A stretch of 10,551 nucleotides of DNA, from contig JAAZJF010000173.1 of NCBI GenBank assembly GCA_012800475.1, positions 1 to 10,551 of the forward strand, read 5' to 3'. The position numbers and the translations under genes are program-made. Of this stretch, positions 1 through 4,925 are shown in pieces; positions within the stretch are counted from its first letter, which is position 1, and each line of letters opens with the position of its first letter. Origin of the DNA: Gammaproteobacteria bacterium. Its GTDB lineage: Bacteria; Pseudomonadota; Gammaproteobacteria; Pseudomonadales; Pseudomonadaceae. The notes beneath the pieces are model-generated. The model ran no database searches, was not told the origin of the DNA, and worked only from the letters and a program-made list of their open reading frames with translations.

Positions 1-43
1 AGTTAATTAACGTATCGATGGTGAGCCATAAGGGTTTGCCTTC

Positions 44-48
44 AGGAG
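44..48 (+). promoter_or_regulatory. Ribosome binding site of rplS
   Basis: AGGAG lies six bases before the rplS ATG and is a strong Shine-Dalgarno match. The remaining bases 1-43 show no recognisable gene. In gammaproteobacteria trmD normally ends just upstream of rplS in the rpsP-rimM-trmD-rplS operon, so the first few bases could hold the trmD stop, but too little is present to show it. Confidence 0.7.
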
Positions 49-54
49 CATAAA

Positions 55-408
55 ATGAAAAATGCACTAATTCAGCAGATCGAAGCTGAACAAATGAACA
101 AAGAAATCCCAGTATTTTCTGCTGGTGATACTGTAATTGTTCAAGTTAAAGTAAAAGAAGGTGATCGTCAGCGTTTACAGGCCTACGAAGGTGTTGTAAT
201 TGCTAAGCGTAACCGTGGTATCAACAGTGGTTTCACTGTTCGTAAAATTTCTAGCGGCGTAGGCGTTGAGCGTACGTTCCAAACTTACAGCCCACTGGTT
301 GACAGCATTACTGTTAAGCGTCGTGGTGATGTTCGTAAAGCGAAACTGTACTACTTACGTGCTCTGTCTGGTAAAGCAGCGCGTATTAAAGAAAAACTGT
401 CACGTTAA
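55..408 (+). CDS. rplS: 50S ribosomal protein L19
   Basis: This gene encodes the large-subunit ribosomal protein L19, which sits at the 30S-50S interface and contributes to an intersubunit bridge. The 117-residue product is close to the usual bacterial length of about 115. It begins with the family-typical helix (MKNALIQQIEAEQM), then the SH3-like barrel with FSAGDTVIVQVKVKEGDRQR and the conserved Q-AYEGVVIAKRNRGINSGFTVRK stretch, and ends in the basic tail with LYYLR and GKAARIKEKL. The start is fixed by a strong Shine-Dalgarno sequence. Codon use favours T- and A-ending codons such as GGT, CGT and GTT, unlike the genes downstream, as expected for a very highly expressed gene. An intrinsic terminator follows 17 bases after the stop, so this is probably the end of the trmD-rplS operon. 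Confidence 0.98.
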   Translation: MKNALIQQIEAEQMNKEIPVFSAGDTVIVQVKVKEGDRQRLQAYEGVVIAKRNRGINSGFTVRKISSGVGVERTFQTYSPLVDSITVKRRGDVRKAKLYYLRALSGKAARIKEKLSR

Positions 409-424
409 TTCGTTCAGTGTTTCA

Positions 425-457
425 AACAAGGCAGCCTACGGGCTGCTTTGTTGTTTC
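425..457 (+). terminator. Intrinsic terminator of the rplS operon
   Basis: A ten-pair stem (427-436 with 441-450, one G-U pair) encloses the loop TACG closed by C-G, which is the extra-stable cUNCGg tetraloop class. The stem core is GCAGCC/GGCTGC. It is followed at once by a T-rich run (TTTGTTGTTT at about 447-456), with A-rich sequence before the stem. This is a complete Rho-independent terminator for + strand transcription. Confidence 0.93.
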
Positions 458-669
458 TGGAATCTATGAAAATACTTTTATGGCGTGCTAAATTTTTATA
501 TGAGACCTGCAAACAACATCAATGCTCAATGAGTACCGTGCTAGTGACGCTTATCACAGCTGTCTCGAAGTACTCTTTGACCCTATCGAGTGTTTGCACT
601 GATGTAGCATGGCTCGTTTATACTCCTGCCTCCTGCTGTAGTAATTATTAGAAATAAGGTGTGATTTAA
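458..669. other. Intergenic stretch between rplS terminator and xerD
   Basis: This stretch of about 210 bases holds no gene I can support. A 61-codon + strand frame runs from an ATG at 466 to 651. Its Shine-Dalgarno is weak and too close, and the translation resembles no family I know, so I do not call it. A short inverted repeat, GAGTAC at 531-536 and GTACTC at 570-575, is too short and too widely spaced to be meaningful alone. The xerD ribosome binding site (AAGGTG, eight bases before the ATG) lies at the right end, and a possible promoter lies just before it. Confidence 0.6.
594..624 (+). promoter_or_regulatory. Possible sigma70 promoter for xerD
   Basis: TATACT at 619-624 matches the -10 consensus in five of six positions. 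The best upstream partner is TTGCAC at 594-599, matching only half of the -35 consensus with a long 19-base spacer. A transcript starting near 631 would leave about 39 bases before the xerD start. Because rplS ends with a strong terminator, xerD needs its own promoter somewhere in this gap. The exact site is a guess from motif resemblance. Confidence 0.3.
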
Positions 670-1575
670 ATGACGACTGATGCCTCGCCTGATTTATCTG
701 CGTTAACGCGATTTCTAGACGCCGCTTGGTTGCAGCGTGGCTTGTCTGAAAACACACGCATGGCGTATCACAGTGATTTAGAACACTTTGCCCGCTGGCT
801 GCTAGAGCGCGGTGAAACCTTATTAGAGGTACGCCGCGAGACATTACTTGAATATTTAAGCTGGCGTTTAGAGGCTGGATATAAAGCACGTTCTAGCGCG
901 CGGTTTTTGTCGGGCGCGCGTGGCTTTTATCAGTTTGTGTTGGAAGAAGGCAGCATTGTTGAGAACCCAACATTGCAGATCGACTTACCGCAAATAGGTC
1001 GCTCATTGCCCGATACATTATCTGAAGCAGATGTGGAAGCCTTGCTGGCAGCTCCCGATATTGAAGAAGTGCTTGGGCTGCGCGATCGTTGCATGTTGGA
1101 AGTGCTGTATGCCTGCGGTTTACGTGTTACCGAATTGATCAGCCTCACTCTGGATCAGCTGAATATGCGCCAAGGTGTGGTGCGTGTCATGGGCAAAGGC
1201 TCAAAAGAGCGCCTCGTACCCTTGGGTGAAACCGCCTTAGATTGGTTGATGCTGTATATCAAAGAAGGGCGCGGGCAACTGCTTACTGCTGCCGCCACCG
1301 ATGTGCTCTTTCCCAGTCAGCGCGGCCAGCAAATGACCCGCCAGACATTTTGGCACCGTATTAAACAACACGCACAAACGGCGGGCATTACTAAGCCTTT
1401 GTCGCCGCATACCTTACGTCATGCCTTTGCGACACACTTATTAAACCATGGAGCTGATTTACGCGTGGTACAGATGCTGCTGGGGCATAGTGATTTATCC
1501 ACCACCCAAATTTACACCCATGTCGCCAAAGCGCGTTTGCAAGCCATTCATCGCGAGCACCATCCACGAGGCTGA
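670..1575 (+). CDS. xerD: Site-specific tyrosine recombinase XerD
   Basis: XerD works with XerC at the chromosomal dif site, under FtsK control at the septum, to resolve chromosome dimers. The 301-residue protein has the usual length. An N-terminal SAM-like core-binding domain (about residues 9-95, with LSENTRMAYHSDL) precedes the catalytic domain (about 115-295). The full catalytic set is visible: Arg152 in CGLRVTELISL, Lys176 in GKGSKER, His247 and Arg250 in HTLRHAFATHLL, His273 in LLGHSDLSTTQIY and the nucleophile Tyr282. The start has AAGGTG eight bases upstream. I call it XerD rather than XerC from the overall resemblance, the HREHHPRG-type C-terminus and its position downstream of rplS, as in Pseudomonas. 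It stands alone on the + strand and converges with csdE. Confidence 0.94.
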   Translation: MTTDASPDLSALTRFLDAAWLQRGLSENTRMAYHSDLEHFARWLLERGETLLEVRRETLLEYLSWRLEAGYKARSSARFLSGARGFYQFVLEEGSIVENPTLQIDLPQIGRSLPDTLSEADVEALLAAPDIEEVLGLRDRCMLEVLYACGLRVTELISLTLDQLNMRQGVVRVMGKGSKERLVPLGETALDWLMLYIKEGRGQLLTAAATDVLFPSQRGQQMTRQTFWHRIKQHAQTAGITKPLSPHTLRHAFATHLLNHGADLRVVQMLLGHSDLSTTQIYTHVAKARLQAIHREHHPRG

Positions 1576-1591
1576 GGCTGATTCAACCTAT

Positions 1592-1615
1592 CTTTGCCTC
1601 GTGCAGGCAAGGTTT
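1592..1615 (+). terminator. Weak terminator-like hairpin after xerD
   Basis: CTTTGCCT at 1592-1599 pairs with AGGCAAGG at 1605-1612 (one G-U pair) around a five-base loop, followed by only a short T-run (TTTAGAG). It lies between the xerD stop and the convergent csdE end, where a terminator is expected. The T-tract is too short for confidence. The structure competes with an overlapping longer-range inverted repeat at 1565-1603. Confidence 0.4.
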
Positions 1616-2030
1616 AGAGTGCTGCTGCAAGCCGTTGTTGCATGGTTTGCAATACAGCATTGAGGCCATTGCTGCGCGAAGGCGAAAGCTGTCTGCTTAA
1701 GCCCAAGTGCTCAAACCATTGTTGGATATCAACAGCGCTGATGTGGGCAGCGTCGAGCCCTGCAATGCGCAGTAGCAGTAACGCCAGTAAACCCCGCAAT
1801 AAGCGCGCTTCACTGGCGACTTGAAAATGCCAAGGTGTGCTCTGTTGATTGAGCACCAACCAGACTCGCGTCTCACAGCCGTGTACTAATGTCTCTGGCG
1901 TGCATTGCGCTTGAGGTAATTGCTCCAATTGATTGCCCCATTGCAGCAGTAAGCGTGCGCGTTGTTCCCAACTTTTGCAGGCTTGAAATTCGGTCAGGGC
2001 GGCCTGTGCAGCAGGGCTGAGTGCGTTCAC
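1614..2030 (-). CDS. csdE: SufE-family sulfur acceptor (CsdE-like)
   Basis: SufE/CsdE proteins accept persulfide sulfur from a partner cysteine desulfurase and pass it on for iron-sulfur cluster assembly or other sulfur transfer. The 138-residue product matches the SufE family length. The acceptor cysteine is Cys52 in the signature VHGCETRVWL, and the C-terminal part carries the conserved WFEHLGLSRQLSPSRSNGL block. The start is GTG at 2030, which overlaps the csdA stop in the four bases GTGA. This arrangement favours translational coupling and one-to-one expression with the desulfurase. I call it CsdE rather than SufE because the gene is paired only with the desulfurase and no sufBCD genes are visible. 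The family assignment is firm, while the SufE versus CsdE label is contextual. Confidence 0.9.
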   Translation of the reverse strand: MNALSPAAQAALTEFQACKSWEQRARLLLQWGNQLEQLPQAQCTPETLVHGCETRVWLVLNQQSTPWHFQVASEARLLRGLLALLLLRIAGLDAAHISAVDIQQWFEHLGLSRQLSPSRSNGLNAVLQTMQQRLAAAL

Positions 2031-3229
2031 TGTAAAATCTCCAAAGCCTGATCCAGCGCATTAAAAAAGCGCTGAATATCATCGCCGTTGTTATACATGG
2101 CCAGCGATACACGTACCGCACCGGCTAAGCCTAAACTTTTGAGTAAGGGCATCGCGCAATGATGGCCTGCGCGTACCGCGATACCTTGCTCGCCGAGCAA
2201 TACAGCTAAATCAGCGGGATGCACGTGGGCGGCATTAAAACTGACTAAGGCACAATTGGGAGTGCCAATAATCTGCATGCCACGTGAGCGTAAACCCTCC
2301 AACACTGCAGCATGTAAGGCCGCTTCATGTTGAGCAATGGCGGCACTGTCTAAGCTCATGAGCCAATCTAGAGTTGCGGCAAAGGCAATAATATTAGCGG
2401 TGCTGGGTGTGCCCGGTTCAAAGCCTAAAGGTGCGGGTAAAAACTCAGCGTGCTGATAATCACAGCTGCGCACCATTTCGCCACCAAACTGCCAGTGGCG
2501 CAAAGCTGTGACAGCAGCGGCGCGGGCAAACAGAATCCCCACACCGTCAGGGCCATACAGTTTATGCGCTGAACAGACAAAAAAGTCACAGTCGAGGTGT
2601 TGCAGGTTAGGGCGCTGGTGCACGGCAGCTTGAGCACCATCAATCACGCTCCAGACCCCCTGCTGGCGGGCGGCACTGAGTAAGCGCTCCAAGGATTGCT
2701 GGTGGCCCACCACATTGGATAGCGTACTCACAGCCAGCACTCGACTGCGTGGTGAGAGTTGCGCAATGGCTGCATCCACATCTAAGTGGCCAGCGTCATC
2801 CATGGCAAGAATAGTGAGCTGTAAATCGTGTGTGCGTGCCAACTGTTGCCAGGGGAGCAGGTTGGCGTGGTGCTCGTAGGCACTGATAAGGATTTCATCG
2901 CCAGCTTGGAAATGATGAGCTAACGCTTGGCTGAGCAAGTTGATGCCTTCAGTGGTGCCTTTAGTGAAGATCACAGCATCTTGCGCATCCGCTTGCAGCC
3001 AGCTGGCTATCAGGCTGCGTGCCTCTTCAAAGGCTCGCGTTGCTCGCTCACCCGGTGGGTGCTGGGCGCGATGCACATTGGCCACCCCTTGTTGGTAATA
3101 CTGGCTGAGGGTATCGAGCATGATCTGCGGCTTTTGCGCTGTAGCAGCGCTGTCGAGCCAGACTTCGTGTTGCTCGGCTAGCGCCAGAACACCAGGAAAG
3201 TATTGACGCCAAGGGGAAGGCAAAAACAT
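2027..3229 (-). CDS. csdA: Cysteine desulfurase, group II (CsdA/SufS type)
   Basis: This PLP enzyme converts L-cysteine to L-alanine and leaves a persulfide on its active-site cysteine for transfer to a SufE-type acceptor. Numbered from the upstream GTG at 3241, it has LDSAATAQKP (29-38), the cofactor-stacking histidine region YEHHAN (122-127), Asp201 and Gln204 in DGAQAA, the PLP lysine Lys227 in SAHKLYGPDGVG, and the catalytic Cys362 in RAGHHCAMPLL, which is the group II signature. Length is about 400 residues, as usual. I prefer the ATG at 3229 because GGA lies seven bases before it and because MFLPSPWRQYFPG then aligns with the family N-terminus. A GTG at 3241 would add four residues. The gene follows dapD on the same strand and overlaps csdE by four bases. 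CsdA versus SufS cannot be settled from sequence alone. Confidence 0.93.
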   Translation of the reverse strand: MFLPSPWRQYFPGVLALAEQHEVWLDSAATAQKPQIMLDTLSQYYQQGVANVHRAQHPPGERATRAFEEARSLIASWLQADAQDAVIFTKGTTEGINLLSQALAHHFQAGDEILISAYEHHANLLPWQQLARTHDLQLTILAMDDAGHLDVDAAIAQLSPRSRVLAVSTLSNVVGHQQSLERLLSAARQQGVWSVIDGAQAAVHQRPNLQHLDCDFFVCSAHKLYGPDGVGILFARAAAVTALRHWQFGGEMVRSCDYQHAEFLPAPLGFEPGTPSTANIIAFAATLDWLMSLDSAAIAQHEAALHAAVLEGLRSRGMQIIGTPNCALVSFNAAHVHPADLAVLLGEQGIAVRAGHHCAMPLLKSLGLAGAVRVSLAMYNNGDDIQRFFNALDQALEILQ

Positions 3230-3284
3230 GGGAGTATCCACTACAAAACAATCCGGTTAATAAATGGCCTAACAATTGAGCGTC

Positions 3285-3318
3285 GCAGTGCGCAGCAGCT
3301 CCAGCCGTTGCGCACTGC
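3285..3318 (-). repeat. Perfect 10-bp inverted repeat between dapD and csdA
   Basis: GCAGTGCGCA at 3285-3294 is matched by its exact reverse complement at 3309-3318 with a 14-base loop. In the - strand transcript the hairpin begins nine bases after the dapD stop. No U-tract follows on either strand, so it is not a standard intrinsic terminator. It could be a transcript-stabilising 3' hairpin, an attenuator ahead of csdA-csdE, or a Rho-assisted end. The structure is directly visible; the role is inference. Confidence 0.6.
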
Positions 3319-3326
3319 TTAAACGC

Positions 3327-4322
3327 TTACTCCGTGCGCGTGATAATGCACTCCACCGCGCCTGATTCAGGATTGCGACGAAAAGCCAGATCGTCTTGCA
3401 ACGCCAACTCGCTGGCAATCACGGTTTTTAGCAGCTGTTGTGCATCATCCACAACGTTGACTTGGGTGTCCGGCGTCAGCCACAAACCCGCTTCCACGGT
3501 ATTGCGATGGCCTAAGGAAATACCCACGCCAGCATGGCTGTTAATCACACAGTGATGGCCAACACTGATCAATGGTTGATTGCTGATATCACCCGACATC
3601 GAGCAGCCACCGGCCAGTTTTGAATCCGCGCCAATTAACACACCAGAAGCGATGCAGCCATCAATGGTGCTCGCACCTTGCGTACCGGCATTAAAGTTGA
3701 TGGAGCCTTCGTGCAGCACCACTGTGCCTTCACCAACATAAGCACCTAAACGCACGCGCGCCGCATCGGCAATATGAATGCCTTTGGGCACAACATAATC
3801 GGTCAGCTTAGGCAGCTTATCCACAGAGAATACATCCAGCATACGGCCTTTGATGCGCTCTTCTAATTGCAACGCCGCAACTTCGTTAATATCCACTGCG
3901 CCACGGTTAGTCCAGGCCACATTCGGCAGGATCTGATACAGGTCGGTGAGGTTGATTTCGTGCGGCTGGCACAAGCGATGTGAAATCAGCTGCAGCTTTA
4001 AATAAGCCTCAGGCACAGACACGGGTTGCGTGTCATGTTCAAGCACGCAGGCGACGGTAGGCTTGCGACTTTCAGCTAAACGCACCAGTAGCGCGCTTTG
4101 TTCGGGGGCAATATATTTCAAGGCATTGGCTAAATCAGCGGCCATAGCAAAGTTGAAATCGATCATTTGGTTGCCGCCTTCGTAGCCTAAAATGGCTTGG
4201 ATACGATTGATCAGCTGAGGGCTGGGCTGCAATAACGGGATGGGGAAGAAAACCTCAAGCCACTGGCCTTCACGGTTACGGGTGCCAACCCCGAAGGCGA
4301 TGCTAAACAGAGATTGCGACAT
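3327..4322 (-). CDS. dapD: 2,3,4,5-tetrahydropyridine-2,6-dicarboxylate N-succinyltransferase
   Basis: DapD transfers succinyl from succinyl-CoA to tetrahydrodipicolinate in the succinylase branch of meso-diaminopimelate and lysine synthesis. The 331-residue protein is the long DapD type of Pseudomonas and actinobacteria, not the ~274-residue Escherichia type. The N-terminus MSQSLFSIAFGVGT, the middle LPNVAWTNRGAVD and FSVDKLPKLTDYVVP, and the left-handed beta-helix domain (about 180-285) with RVRLGAYVGEGTVVLHEG and INFNAGT are characteristic. The conserved Glu205 of the HEG motif is present. Two oddities stand out: residues 241-250 (SMSGDISNQP) replace the usual glycine-rich loop, and the tail stops soon after GAVEC, about ten residues shorter than I recall for Pseudomonas. 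The start has AAGGAT at a good distance. It lies 50 bases after yffB. Confidence 0.95.
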   Translation of the reverse strand: MSQSLFSIAFGVGTRNREGQWLEVFFPIPLLQPSPQLINRIQAILGYEGGNQMIDFNFAMAADLANALKYIAPEQSALLVRLAESRKPTVACVLEHDTQPVSVPEAYLKLQLISHRLCQPHEINLTDLYQILPNVAWTNRGAVDINEVAALQLEERIKGRMLDVFSVDKLPKLTDYVVPKGIHIADAARVRLGAYVGEGTVVLHEGSINFNAGTQGASTIDGCIASGVLIGADSKLAGGCSMSGDISNQPLISVGHHCVINSHAGVGISLGHRNTVEAGLWLTPDTQVNVVDDAQQLLKTVIASELALQDDLAFRRNPESGAVECIITRTE

Positions 4323-4372
4323 GAAAGATCCTTATGTGAATGAGTGGTTAGCCGTGCCCAATATGGCAAAAT

Positions 4373-4726
4373 TTAGCGTGCAAAAGCGTCGGCATACAGC
4401 TCAGGCTTAAAAGCCACGACGGTGCGCTCACCCAGATCAAGTACGGGGCGTTTGATCATTGACGGCTGCGCTAGCATCAGTTGAATGGCTTTAGCTTGAT
4501 CTAAATCGGCTTTGCTGGCGTCATCGAGCTTACGAAAGGTGGTGCCAGCGCGGTTAAGGATTTTTTCCCAGCCATGCTCATTGCACCAGTGCTCTAAATG
4601 GGCTTGATCAATGCCAGCGCTTTTATAGTCATGAAACTGATACGTCAGCCCTTGCTCATCCAGCCAGCGTCGCGCTTTTTTCATCGTGTCACAATTTTTA
4701 ATGCCGTATAAGGTTAAGTCGCTCAT
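4373..4726 (-). CDS. yffB: ArsC/Spx-family thiol reductase YffB
   Basis: The 117-residue product belongs to the ArsC-like thioredoxin-fold family. It opens with LTLYGIKNCDTMKKARRWLDE, typical of YffB, with a single active-site-type cysteine at residue 12. It also carries the IKRPVLDLG segment found near the C-terminus of ArsC and Spx relatives. The Pseudomonas aeruginosa homologue has been proposed from its structure to act as a glutathione-dependent thiol reductase; arsenate reduction has not been shown for this subgroup. The physiological substrate is unknown. The start is well supported by GGAGGA shortly upstream. The gene sits 20 bases after the small membrane gene and 50 bases before dapD, so it is probably cotranscribed with both. 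Confidence 0.9.
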   Translation of the reverse strand: MSDLTLYGIKNCDTMKKARRWLDEQGLTYQFHDYKSAGIDQAHLEHWCNEHGWEKILNRAGTTFRKLDDASKADLDQAKAIQLMLAQPSMIKRPVLDLGERTVVAFKPELYADAFAR

Positions 4727-4746
4727 ACAGTCCTCCGTTAGCAGAG

Positions 4747-4914
4747 TTAAGAAATGGCCAAATTAACTCGATACACAATCGAGCCAAACATGCAGAGCAT
4801 CCCCAGCATCAATAAAGCTATACCCCAAGAACGCTCACGCCAGCTGTAACCAAAGGCTAATAAAAATATGCCAATGGTAATTAAAGTGGTCATGACGTTG
4901 AGTGGATTATCCAT
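4747..4914 (-). CDS. Small two-helix membrane protein, function unknown
   Basis: This 55-residue reading frame is not one I recognise. It has two hydrophobic segments, about residues 8-25 (MTTLITIGIFLLAFGYSW) and 30-48 (WGIALLMLGMLCMFGSIVY), joined by a short charged turn, RERS. The termini are short, so it should be a helical hairpin in the inner membrane. The positive turn and an acidic N-terminus with no positive charge make the topology uncertain; the positive-inside rule favours both termini in the periplasm. The ATG at 4914 is supported by TAAGGA upstream, which overlaps the glnD stop region. A longer frame opening at 5010 would run into glnD and lacks this support. It begins 11 bases after glnD and ends 20 bases before yffB, so it is probably cotranscribed with both. 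Confidence 0.78.
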   Translation of the reverse strand: MDNPLNVMTTLITIGIFLLAFGYSWRERSWGIALLMLGMLCMFGSIVYRVNLAIS

Positions 4915-4925
4915 AAAAATCCTTA

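Noticed and set aside
554..889. A 111-codon - strand frame covering the xerD 5' part and upstream gap.
   Set aside because: Two thirds of it is antisense to the conserved xerD coding sequence, and the product resembles nothing.
3660..3690. Gln in FNAGTQG of DapD, where I recall Glu in Pseudomonas, as a possible loss of a catalytic residue.
   Set aside because: As I recall, the mycobacterial enzyme has Leu at that position, so it is not invariant; the conserved Glu205 of the HEG motif is intact.
4323..4372. TTGGGCACGG in the yffB-dapD gap as a sigma54 -24 element, tempting beside glnD.
   Set aside because: The spacing within the element is off by one base and there is no matching GC-containing -12 element downstream.
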